A DNA stretch of 6,016 nt from an uncultured Clostridia bacterium (GCA_958445555.1 CAUCSW010000045.1:1-6016); one strand, 5' to 3'; counted from the stretch's first letter, positions 1 through 5,868 are shown. Notes: a model not told the origin generated them from the letters alone. Numbers and translations are program-made.

Positions 1-1487
1 TGATCATGGGCGCCAATGTCGGAACGACCATTACCGCCTGGATACTTTCCCTCGCGGGGATAAACAGCAACAATGTATGGGTGAGTCTTCTTAAACCGAC
101 ATCATTTACACCGGTTCTCGCATTTATCGGCGTTATTATATTGATGTTTTCAAAAAAGAGCACCGGAAAGGATACAGGTACCGTGCTCCTCGGGTTTGCA
201 ACCCTTATGTTCGGTATGGATACCATGTCTGCCGCAGTAGGAGGGCTTTCCGAGGTCGAACAGTTTAGGCAGGCTTTTGTAATGTTTACCAACCCTATGC
301 TCGGCCTTGCGGTCGGAGCAATACTTACCGCAATTCTCCAGTCGAGCTCGGCGTCGGTCGGAATACTTCAGGCACTTGCGCTGACGGGTCAGATGTCATA
401 CGGCGCAGCAATACCTATAATAATGGGACAGAATATAGGCACCTGCATAACGGCGATAATCTCCTCTGTCGGAGCAAACAAGAGCGCAAAACGCGCCGCC
501 TTTGTGCACCTCTCCTTTAATGTTATCGGCTCGGTCGTTTTGCTTTCGGTGTTCTCGATCGTGAAAGCCGTCTTTGCCCCGGCAATACTTTCGGAATCGG
601 CAAGTGCGTTCGGTATTGCGGTTGCTCACTCCGCATTCAACATCCTTTGTGTTCTGATATTGATGCCTATGTCGTCATTGCTTGAAAAGGCGGCAATGCT
701 TGTGATAAAGGATGACAAAAATGCAGATGCCGTGACCGAGCTTGATGAGCGCCTGCTCGCCACTCCTCCGCTTGCGCTTGACCGCTGCAAGACCGTCGCC
801 TGTGAAATGGCGGAATGCTCTGTCAGGGCACTTAAAAACGGAATGCTTGCCGTCACCAATTATTCGGCGCCTCTTGCCGAGAGTGTAAGACGCGACGAGG
901 AGCTTTCGGATAAGTACGAGGATGTCTTGGGTACATATCTCGTTAAACTCAGCTCACAAAAGATGAGCGATGCCGACAGTGAAGAAGCTACCGAGTTATT
1001 AAAGATAATCGGCGACTTTGAAAGGATATCGGATCACGGCGTGAATGTTCTTGAATCGGCTGAGGAAATGAGAAACAAAAAGCTTACATTCAGCGAGTCT
1101 GCCGTGAGAGAGTATGAGACTCTTAAGACCGCCGTATGCGAGGCTACCGACCTTGCACTGGAAGCGTTCAAAAACGGAAATGTCGATACCGCTGCTAAGG
1201 TTGAGCCGCTTGAGCAGGTAATAGACGATCTGAAAGAAGAAATGCGGACCCGTCACATAAAGCGTATGCAGAAGAATGACTGCGGTATAGAGGTGGGGTT
1301 TGTATGGTCCGATCTGATAACCAATCTTGAGAGGGCGTCGGATCACTGCTCCAATATTGCCGGATGCGTGATAGATACTGCGAACCACAATCTCAACCTC
1401 CATATGACCCTGAGAGAGGCGAAGAAAAACAACAACGAGTATAATGAACTTTATGACGAGTATTCGGGAAAATACGCGTTGTCATAA
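1..1487 (+). CDS. Na+/phosphate cotransporter family protein with C-terminal PhoU-like domain (5' end cut by window)
   Basis: Membrane transporter of the NptA/Na_Pi_cotrans family, expected to couple sodium entry to phosphate uptake or export. The frame is open to the left edge (first full codon at 3, ATC just before the ATG at 6), so the gene starts outside the window. That ATG lies inside the conserved motif GANVGTTITAW and is not the start. Numbering from it, the second repeat carries QSSSA (112-116) and GQNIGTCITA (141-150), the latter matching GANVGTTITA at 2-11. This is the internal duplication of the family; the first QSSS motif must lie upstream. Hydrophobic segments cover about 33-48, 58-78, 98-125, 133-152, 168-192 and 203-222. 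Residues about 255-465 are a helical PhoU-like cytoplasmic domain with FERISDH (338-344) and LERASDH (441-447). Roughly 65-75 N-terminal residues are absent. It converges on trxB. Transport direction cannot be told from sequence. Confidence 0.93.
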   Translation, partial: IMGANVGTTITAWILSLAGINSNNVWVSLLKPTSFTPVLAFIGVIILMFSKKSTGKDTGTVLLGFATLMFGMDTMSAAVGGLSEVEQFRQAFVMFTNPMLGLAVGAILTAILQSSSASVGILQALALTGQMSYGAAIPIIMGQNIGTCITAIISSVGANKSAKRAAFVHLSFNVIGSVVLLSVFSIVKAVFAPAILSESASAFGIAVAHSAFNILCVLILMPMSSLLEKAAMLVIKDDKNADAVTELDERLLATPPLALDRCKTVACEMAECSVRALKNGMLAVTNYSAPLAESVRRDEELSDKYEDVLGTYLVKLSSQKMSDADSEEATELLKIIGDFERISDHGVNVLESAEEMRNKKLTFSESAVREYETLKTAVCEATDLALEAFKNGNVDTAAKVEPLEQVIDDLKEEMRTRHIKRMQKNDCGIEVGFVWSDLITNLERASDHCSNIAGCVIDTANHNLNLHMTLREAKKNNNEYNELYDEYSGKYALS

Positions 1488-1536
1488 AAAGAAAACAATG
1501 ATAGCAGAAAGACCTTCATTATCGCACCTCAGCACA

Positions 1537-1575
1537 TTAAAAGAAAAAAGCGCCGCTTATTTTGAAGCGGCGCTT
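1537..1575 (-). terminator. Intrinsic terminator of the leftward trxB transcript
   Basis: A perfect 11-bp stem (1548-1558 paired with 1565-1575, AAGCGCCGCTT/AAGCGGCGCTT) has a 6-base loop. Read on the minus strand it is followed at once by TTTTTTCTTTT. It lies about 63 bases past the trxB stop. On the plus strand the stem is followed by AAGCAGTC, with no U-tract, so it terminates leftward transcription only. Confidence 0.9.
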
Positions 1576-1580
1576 AAGCA

Positions 1581-1636
1581 GTCAGTCAGACAGTCAGACG
1601 GCCGGTCAGTCTGTCTGACTGATCGTTTATTTATTT
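1581..1636 (+). terminator. Second hairpin between the convergent genes, probable terminator for the transporter gene
   Basis: A 12-bp stem pairs 1582-1593 with 1611-1622. A 3x3 internal loop follows, then a 3-bp stem (GAC 1597-1599 / GTC 1605-1607) and a GGCCG loop. On the plus strand the arm is followed by TCGTTTATTTATTTG, which is T-rich but interrupted, so termination is plausible rather than certain. On the minus strand no T-tract follows it. Both arms are built almost entirely of GTCA/GTCT/GACA/GACT words. Confidence 0.55.
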
Positions 1637-1637
1637 G

Positions 1638-2546
1638 TTATTCTGCACTGTCAATGTAGTCGCAGGCGGCCAGTGCCGCAACGGCACCGTCCGCCGCAGC
1701 GGTGGTGACCTGCCTTACCGATTTGGTACGGCAGTCACCGGCAACAAAGATGCCTTCGGCATTCGTTGTGCATCTCTCGTCAGCCTCGGCATAGCCTCTT
1801 TCATCAAGCTTAACGGTATCCGAAAACGGTTCGTTTTGCGGAATGAGGCCTATTGCGACAAACAACCCGTCAAGGAGCAGTTCGCGCTCGGCACCGTCAG
1901 ATGTGCGGCGAACCACTGCACCTGTCAGTGAATCATTTCCCGTCAGGCGTTCGATGACCGTTCCGAGAAGTATCTCGGTGTTGTCACGCCCGGACAGCTG
2001 CTCCGCAAGTTTTTTCTCTCCCGTAAAATACTCAAGGTTCTGAATTACATAGACCTTTTTTGCAAGATCCGAGAGCAGTAACGCCTCCTGCAGGGCGGAA
2101 TTTCCGCCGCCGAGCACTCCGACGATCTTGTCCTTGTAAAAAGCCCCGTCGCAGACGGCGCAAAACGATATGCCCTCGCCGATGTACTTTTCTTCACCGT
2201 CGAGCCCCGGCATGCGGTGCTTTGCACCCGTCGCGATGATCACTGCCCGCGCGGTATATTCCCCCGAATCGGTGACAACGGTTTTCATCTTCCCGTTCTT
2301 TATGCCTACGACCTCTGCCATTTCGACATCAGCTCCCTGATCAAGCACCTGGCTGACCAGCTTTTCGGCAAATTCGTTTCCTGTCACTTCACCGAATCCC
2401 GGGATGTTTTCGACCTTCGGGGAATAGGTTATCTGACCTCCGAAGGTTCCTTTTTCGATCACGAGTACGCTGCGATTGGCTCTTCGAGCGTACAGAGCGG
2501 CGGTCAGCCCTGCGGGGCCGCCGCCGATAACTATGATATCGTACAT
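1638..2546 (-). CDS. trxB: Thioredoxin reductase-like flavoprotein (thioredoxin-disulfide reductase)
   Basis: FAD-dependent reductase of 302 residues, the usual low-molecular-weight TrxB length. It should pass electrons to a thioredoxin-type disulfide in the cytoplasm. Visible motifs: the FAD-binding GGGPAG (8-13), the redox pair CAVC (129-132) in FCAVCDGAFYK, a Rossmann GGGNSA (146-151), and the C-terminal FAD motif VAGDCR (268-273) followed by QVTTAAADG. The usual NADPH phosphate-binding HRRxxxR motif is not seen. That place reads VYVIQNLEYFTGE (165-177), so the electron donor may be NADH or something else. The ATG at 2546 has AAGGA ten bases upstream. It follows nrdD on the same strand after a 162-base structured gap, and its product is the natural reductant for the redoxin domain fused to NrdD. 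A terminator follows at 1537-1575. No clear separate promoter was seen, so readthrough from nrdD is likely. Confidence 0.93.
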   Translation of the reverse strand: MYDIIVIGGGPAGLTAALYARRANRSVLVIEKGTFGGQITYSPKVENIPGFGEVTGNEFAEKLVSQVLDQGADVEMAEVVGIKNGKMKTVVTDSGEYTARAVIIATGAKHRMPGLDGEEKYIGEGISFCAVCDGAFYKDKIVGVLGGGNSALQEALLLSDLAKKVYVIQNLEYFTGEKKLAEQLSGRDNTEILLGTVIERLTGNDSLTGAVVRRTSDGAERELLLDGLFVAIGLIPQNEPFSDTVKLDERGYAEADERCTTNAEGIFVAGDCRTKSVRQVTTAAADGAVAALAACDYIDSAE

Positions 2547-2571
2547 TTTCTTTGTATCCTTACTGTTCGGT

Positions 2572-2628
2572 CAAGAGATCTGCCGCCGGGGCGAGCCTTT
2601 CGGGCACGCCGCACCTGCGGATCCCCTG
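2572..2628 (-). ncRNA. Rod-like RNA hairpin in the trxB 5' leader
   Basis: In the minus-strand transcript, CAGGGGAUC (from 2628 down to 2620) pairs with GAUCUCUUG (from 2580 down to 2572) in a 9-bp helix with two G-U pairs. Inside it are a 3-bp CGC/GCG stem and an 8-bp stem with one mismatch (2590-2597 with 2603-2610) closed by a CGAAA loop. As plus-strand RNA the two G-U pairs become A-C mismatches, so the fold favours the minus strand. It ends about 10 bases before the trxB ribosome-binding site. I recognise no known riboswitch. It could be a cis-regulatory leader, a processing site or a palindromic repeat. Confidence 0.4.
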
Positions 2629-2638
2629 TTATTATTCC

Positions 2639-2672
2639 GCACCGCCCCTGTCGTTCACGGCAAAGGCGGTGC
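2639..2672. repeat. Strong inverted repeat (hairpin) just downstream of nrdD
   Basis: GCACCGCC (2639-2646) and GGCGGTGC (2665-2672) form a perfect 8-bp GC-rich stem. Inside, 2649-2653 pairs with 2658-2662 (one G-U) around a TTCA loop. It lies 37 bases after the nrdD stop. Read leftward it is followed by GGAATAATAACAGG, not a T-tract, so it is not a typical intrinsic terminator. It may protect or cut the nrdD-trxB message, or attenuate it. Confidence 0.5.
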
Positions 2673-2708
2673 TTGTCTTACCTGTATTATTTGGAGACGA
2701 CGGAAGTT

Positions 2709-3647
2709 TTATTTATCCTCAAGGAATTTCTTTATGTCCGAAACGCCCGAGAACTTGCTAACTTCGCCGTCGCTCACTATTACAAGCGTCGGAGCCTGCT
2801 TTATGCTGAATCTCTCAACAAGATCGGCGTGCTCGTTTGCAAGCAGTTTATCATAGATGAATCCCGCTTTATCGAGCATTGCACAGGCTATCTTGCAGTT
2901 GGGGCAGGTAGCTGTCGTGAAGAGGTAGACCGCATTTTCTTCGGGAGTATATTTGTCCGAGATCTCGGCATCGTGCTCTCCGCAGGAAAGGCAGCCATCG
3001 TGGGTGAGGTGCGAATGTGCGATGTCGTATACCTTGCGATCCTTATACTCCTGAGTCTTTCCGTCGTTCCAGTTCTGCACGGGGCGGTAATAGCCGGTTA
3101 TACGGCTGTAGACTTCGGCATTTTCTCCGCATTCCGGGCACTCAAAATGCTCTCCCGATATATATCCGTGATTCTTGCATACCGAATATGTCGGAGACAT
3201 TGTGTAGTAGGGCAAGCGATAGTTTTCGGCTATCTTGCGGACAAGGTTCGCGGCAGCTTTCCAGTCGGGAAGCTTTTCGCCGAGGAAGGCATGGAATACC
3301 GTTCCCGAAGTGTAGAGTGTCTGGAGATCGTCCTGAATATCAAGGGCGGTGAATATGTCCTCGGTATAGCCGACGGGAAGATGTGAAGAGTTGGTATAAT
3401 AAGGTGTTCCGCAATCGGTGCCGGTCGCGGTTATGATGTCGGGATACCTCTTCTTGTCATGCTTTGCAAGTCGGTATGAGGTCGACTCCGCGGGAGTGGC
3501 TTCAAGGTTGTAAAGATCGCCGTATTTTTCCTGATAGTCTGAGAGACGCTCGCGCATATGATTGAGAACATCCTTGGTGAATTCCTGTGTCTCCTTGTGG
3601 GTAAGATCGGCGTGCAGCCATTTTGCGTTCAGACCGACCTCGTTCAT
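2709..3647 (-). CDS. nrdD: NrdD C-terminal part (glycyl-radical domain) fused to a thioredoxin/glutaredoxin-like domain
   Basis: 312 codons counted from ATG 3647; the frame is open a little further, to a TTG at 3668. Neither has a good ribosome-binding site, so this is the continuation of the upstream frame and not a separate gene. Residues 1-155 finish the barrel (LYNLEATPAEST 45-56, TPYYTNSSHLPVGYT 81-95). VCKNH (156-160) with CPEC (170-173) forms the zinc site. RITGYYRP (182-189) carries the radical glycine, Gly185. A short linker has another CxxC (CLSC 219-222). Residues about 238-312 form a redoxin fold: YLFTTATCPNCK with a CPNC redox pair (248-251), the cis-proline context QAPTLVIV (284-291), and a terminal helix DIKKFLEDK. 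A fused redoxin suggests that electrons come from thioredoxin reductase rather than formate. Confidence 0.9.
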   Translation of the reverse strand: MNEVGLNAKWLHADLTHKETQEFTKDVLNHMRERLSDYQEKYGDLYNLEATPAESTSYRLAKHDKKRYPDIITATGTDCGTPYYTNSSHLPVGYTEDIFTALDIQDDLQTLYTSGTVFHAFLGEKLPDWKAAANLVRKIAENYRLPYYTMSPTYSVCKNHGYISGEHFECPECGENAEVYSRITGYYRPVQNWNDGKTQEYKDRKVYDIAHSHLTHDGCLSCGEHDAEISDKYTPEENAVYLFTTATCPNCKIACAMLDKAGFIYDKLLANEHADLVERFSIKQAPTLVIVSDGEVSKFSGVSDIKKFLEDK

Positions 3648-5028
3648 AGGGGTAAAGTCCCGCTTCAAGAAGCTTTGTAATGACGGTACGCTTAACCTTT
3701 AGAGAACGTGCTGCAATATCCATCATCTTGTCAAGTCTTGCATAGAAGTCTGCTTCATCCTTGGCAAGATAGGCAATGCGCGGCATATTTATCGTGACAA
3801 CGCCGACGGAACCGGTACTCTCACCGCTTCCGAAGAAGCCGCCCGACTTTTTGCGGAGCTCGCGCAGATCAAGGCGGAGTCTGCAGCACATGGAGCGAAC
3901 ATCATTGGGCTCCATATCACTGTTGATGTAGTTTGAAAAATAGGGAGTACCGTATTTTGCCGTCATTTCGAATAACAGACGGTTGTTTTCGGTATCGGAC
4001 CAGTCGAAGTCCTTTGTGATGGAGTAGGTCGGAATGGGGTACTGGAAGCCTCTGCCGTTGGCGTCGCCCTCGATCATAATCTCGATAAACGCCTTGTTGA
4101 CCATATCCATTTCTTTTTTACAGTCTTTATATTTGAAGTCGACTTCCTTACCGCCGATTATGCAGTTGAGCTCGGCGAGATCCTTCGGCACTGTCCAGTC
4201 AAGGGTTATGTTTGAGAACGGAGCCTGCGTTCCCCAACGGGAGGGAGTGTTAACACCGTAAATAAACGACTGTACGCACTGCTTGACCTCCTTGTATGAA
4301 AGGTTGTCTACCTTTACAAAGGGAGCAAGATAGGTATCAAAGGACGAGAACGCCTGGGCGCCCGCCCATTCATTCTGCATGATGCCGAGGAAGTTGACCA
4401 TCTGGTTGCAGAGGGTGGAAAGGTGTGACGGGGGAGATGAGGTTATCTTTCCGGGGACTCCGCCGAGACCCTCCTGAATGAGCTGCTTGAGCGACCAACC
4501 GGCACAGTACCCGGTGAGCATGGAAAGATCATGGATGTGGATGTCCGCATTGCGGTGAGCCGATGCGATCTCATCATCGTAGATCTCGGAGAGCCAGTAG
4601 TTGGCGGTTATGGCGCCGGAGTTGGAAAGAATAAGTCCTCCCACCGAATAGGTCACGGTGGAGTTTTCCTTTACACGCCAGTCGTTTATATTGAGGTAGT
4701 TATTGACGATGTCCTTGTAATTGAGCATTGTTGCGCCGAGATTACGCACCTTCTCGCGCTGCTTGCGGTAAAGGATGTACGCCTTGGCAACATCATCGTA
4801 TCCCGCTTTGATAAGCACGGATTCAACACTGTCCTGGATCTTTTCGACGGCAATGCTTCCGTTTTCGATCTTGGGCTCAAAATCCGCAGTTACCTTGAGG
4901 GCAAGAAAATCAATGGTGTCCTGATTGAACTGCTTTTCGCAGGCCTCAAAAGCCTTTTCGATGGCACTGCTTATTTTCTTGATATCAAAATCTACTGTTT
5001 TTCCGTCTCTTTTTATAACATTGTACAT
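3502..5028 (-). CDS. nrdD: NrdD N-terminal part (ATP-cone and first part of the catalytic barrel), out-of-frame tail
   Basis: This 508-codon open frame starts at ATG 5028 with GGAGG nine bases upstream (5038-5042). Residues 1-95 are an ATP-cone (MYNVIKRDGKTVDFD...), the allosteric nucleotide site controlling overall activity. The catalytic domain follows, with HIHDLSMLTGYC (164-175), whose cysteine corresponds to one conserved active-site region, and MCCRLRLD (380-387), which holds the cysteine that would carry the thiyl radical. GSGESTGSVGVVTINMPR (400-417) is the usual class III stretch after it. The match ends at Tyr461. The remaining 47 residues (ERGRSERKMAARR...) read the wrong frame and resemble no NrdD. 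Translated alone, the product would lack the zinc site and the glycyl radical and could not be active. Confidence 0.9.
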   Translation of the reverse strand: MYNVIKRDGKTVDFDIKKISSAIEKAFEACEKQFNQDTIDFLALKVTADFEPKIENGSIAVEKIQDSVESVLIKAGYDDVAKAYILYRKQREKVRNLGATMLNYKDIVNNYLNINDWRVKENSTVTYSVGGLILSNSGAITANYWLSEIYDDEIASAHRNADIHIHDLSMLTGYCAGWSLKQLIQEGLGGVPGKITSSPPSHLSTLCNQMVNFLGIMQNEWAGAQAFSSFDTYLAPFVKVDNLSYKEVKQCVQSFIYGVNTPSRWGTQAPFSNITLDWTVPKDLAELNCIIGGKEVDFKYKDCKKEMDMVNKAFIEIMIEGDANGRGFQYPIPTYSITKDFDWSDTENNRLLFEMTAKYGTPYFSNYINSDMEPNDVRSMCCRLRLDLRELRKKSGGFFGSGESTGSVGVVTINMPRIAYLAKDEADFYARLDKMMDIAARSLKVKRTVITKLLEAGLYPYERGRSERKMAARRSYPQGDTGIHQGCSQSYARASLRLSGKIRRSLQP

Positions 5029-5065
5029 TGCTTTTACCCTCCGTGAATTTTGAGTCGGTGATATT

Positions 5066-5094
5066 ATTATATAACGTATTTAGTATAGTGTCAA
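5066..5094 (-). promoter_or_regulatory. Sigma-A promoter of nrdD (perfect consensus)
   Basis: On the minus strand TTGACA (5094-5089) and TATAAT (5071-5066) are separated by exactly 17 bases. Both hexamers match the consensus fully. It lies in the 97-base gap between the nrdG stop and the nrdD start, about 38 bases before the nrdD ATG. A promoter this strong would need a repressor. NrdR boxes lie just upstream of the -35 and across the spacer. Confidence 0.9.
5071..5086. promoter_or_regulatory. Candidate degenerate NrdR box 2 of nrdD, in the promoter spacer
   Basis: ATAACGTATTTAGTAT (plus strand) matches the NrdR consensus at 10 of 16 positions but matches the nrdG box (5844-5859) at 13 of 16. 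Its centre is 32 bases from that of box 1, about three helical turns, the spacing known for paired NrdR boxes. It overlaps the spacer and the edge of the -10, where bound protein would block RNA polymerase. Confidence 0.5.
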
Positions 5095-5102
5095 CCAAAA
5101 AA

Positions 5103-5118
5103 ATACAATATATTGTGT
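5103..5118. promoter_or_regulatory. NrdR box 1 of nrdD
   Basis: ACACAATATATTGTAT (minus strand) matches the established NrdR-box consensus ACACWATATATWGTGT at 15 of 16 positions by eye. Its core ACAATATATTGT (5105-5116) is a perfect palindrome. It sits 8 bases upstream of the nrdD -35 element and starts 7 bases past the nrdG stop codon. NrdR is the ATP/dATP-sensing repressor of ribonucleotide reductase genes. The nrdR gene is not in this window. Confidence 0.85.
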
Positions 5119-5125
5119 TTTTTCG

Positions 5126-5818
5126 TCAAATTCCGCGAATTTGCACCTTTTGGACAAATTCCTCGGCTGCTTTTTGTAGCTCTTTCATATAAGAAGGGGT
5201 CACCGCACTCAGCCCCGGTGAGATCAGCTCGCCCGAGTCAACGAAATTCTGAAGAAAATACCGTTTTGCTCCCTTTATCGCTATGCCGATCTCTTGTATA
5301 TCCCGAACGGTGTGAAATTCTTTTATGATCGTCGTCCTGAATTCGTAATCCACATTGTCTTCAAGCAGATACGATATACTCTCTTTGATCGGAGCAAGAT
5401 CAAGATTCGGAATCCCGGCCGTCATCGCGTATTTGAAAAATGAATTTTTGACATCCATCGCAACATAATCGACCAGCCCGAGGTCGACCGCTTTGCGGAG
5501 TCTTTCGGGAAAAGATCCGTTGGTATCCAGCTTCACCGCAAGACCGATATCCTTGACGCGCTGCATAAAGTCCAAGACGCCGTCCGTGAGCAAAGGCTCT
5601 CCTCCCGTGATCGCAACACCGTCAAGTATTCCGCGGCGCTGCCGAAGATACGCAAAAATATCCTCCGTGCGGTACTCGTCCGCCGCGTTTATCTTGGTTA
5701 CCAGCGGCGAGTTATGACAGAACGGACAGCGAAAATTACAACCTGCCGTAAATACCGTGCAGGCGACCTTGCCCGGGAAATCAAGCATTGTCATTTTTTG
5801 AAATCCGTGTATTCTCAT
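5126..5818 (-). CDS. nrdG: Anaerobic ribonucleoside-triphosphate reductase activating protein (radical SAM)
   Basis: NrdG uses S-adenosylmethionine and a [4Fe-4S] cluster to place the glycyl radical on NrdD under anaerobic conditions. The protein has 230 residues, as expected for the NrdG2-type subfamily. It opens MRIHGFQKMTMLDFPGK, followed by the cluster motif CNFRCPFC (Cys27, Cys31, Cys34), the SAM-contacting TGGEP (71-75) and LDTNG (97-101). I chose ATG 5818 because GGTGAG stands six bases upstream and the start of MRIHGF matches the family. A GTG at 5878 is in frame but would add 20 unlike residues and cover the operator. The stop at 5126 is 97 bases before the nrdD start. The order nrdG-nrdD is the reverse of E. 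coli nrdD-nrdG. The gene has its own NrdR box and a probable promoter upstream. Confidence 0.93.
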   Translation of the reverse strand: MRIHGFQKMTMLDFPGKVACTVFTAGCNFRCPFCHNSPLVTKINAADEYRTEDIFAYLRQRRGILDGVAITGGEPLLTDGVLDFMQRVKDIGLAVKLDTNGSFPERLRKAVDLGLVDYVAMDVKNSFFKYAMTAGIPNLDLAPIKESISYLLEDNVDYEFRTTIIKEFHTVRDIQEIGIAIKGAKRYFLQNFVDSGELISPGLSAVTPSYMKELQKAAEEFVQKVQIRGI

Positions 5819-5843
5819 GAGCTTCTCACCGCCTTCGGGAATA

Positions 5844-5859
5844 ATACCATATTTAGTGT
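5844..5859. promoter_or_regulatory. NrdR box upstream of nrdG
   Basis: ACACTAAATATGGTAT (minus strand) matches the NrdR consensus at 13 of 16 positions, and matches nrdD box 1 at 13 of 16 in the opposite reading. It ends 25 bases before the nrdG ATG, downstream of the candidate -10, where it would overlap the transcription start. I found no convincing partner box at 21 or 31-32 bases on either side. Confidence 0.7.
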
Positions 5860-5868
5860 ACAGTAATA

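Larger units (their letters stand above)
2709..5028 (-). pseudogene. nrdD: Anaerobic (class III) ribonucleoside-triphosphate reductase with fused C-terminal redoxin domain, frame-disrupted
   Basis: NrdD makes deoxyribonucleotides from ribonucleoside triphosphates without oxygen, using a glycyl radical. The gene is spread over two frames. Codons from 5028 to 3646 give residues 1-461, ending GLYPY. The match then resumes one frame over at the ATG at 3647 (MNEVGLNAKW) for 312 residues to the stop at 2709. Relatives normally have about 19 residues between these points (TKRYLG...NHFSTIG...G). The junction is therefore best explained by loss of about 59 bases (3n+2), perhaps between two short TAT repeats. 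It could be a real mutation or an assembly or read error. All other family landmarks are intact and show no further decay, which favours an artefact or a very recent event. Restored length would be near 790 residues. It lies between nrdG upstream and trxB downstream, under its own promoter with NrdR boxes. Confidence 0.85.

Noticed and set aside
999..1403. A 134-codon minus-strand frame inside the transporter gene
   Set aside because: It is antisense to the PhoU-like domain, whose sense reading shows conserved motifs.
2577..2630. A tiny minus-strand frame in the nrdD-trxB gap ending in LLTEQ
   Set aside because: It has at most about 21 codons after an in-frame stop, no ATG and no clear ribosome-binding site. 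The same bases form a paired RNA rod that explains them better.
2217..3386. A 389-codon plus-strand open frame opposite trxB and nrdD
   Set aside because: It lies antisense to two clear family members, crosses their boundary, and has no family-like motifs. It is a shadow of their codon use.
3502..3645. The last 47 residues of the nrdD N-terminal frame as a genuine alternative C-terminus
   Set aside because: The same bases read one frame over match NrdD perfectly (MNEVGLNAKW and on), so this tail is out-of-frame translation.
3640..3660. Programmed ribosomal frameshifting in nrdD
   Set aside because: No slippery heptamer is seen at the junction, and a frameshift would not account for the missing 19 or so residues.
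3645..3668. An independent start (TTG 3668 or ATG 3647) making the NrdD C-terminal part a separate gene
   Set aside because: There is no good ribosome-binding site, and the conserved block expected between the two halves is missing rather than divided.
4531..5046. A 171-codon plus-strand open frame opposite the start of nrdD
   Set aside because: It mirrors the NrdD ATP-cone region and has no convincing start signal. It is an antisense shadow.
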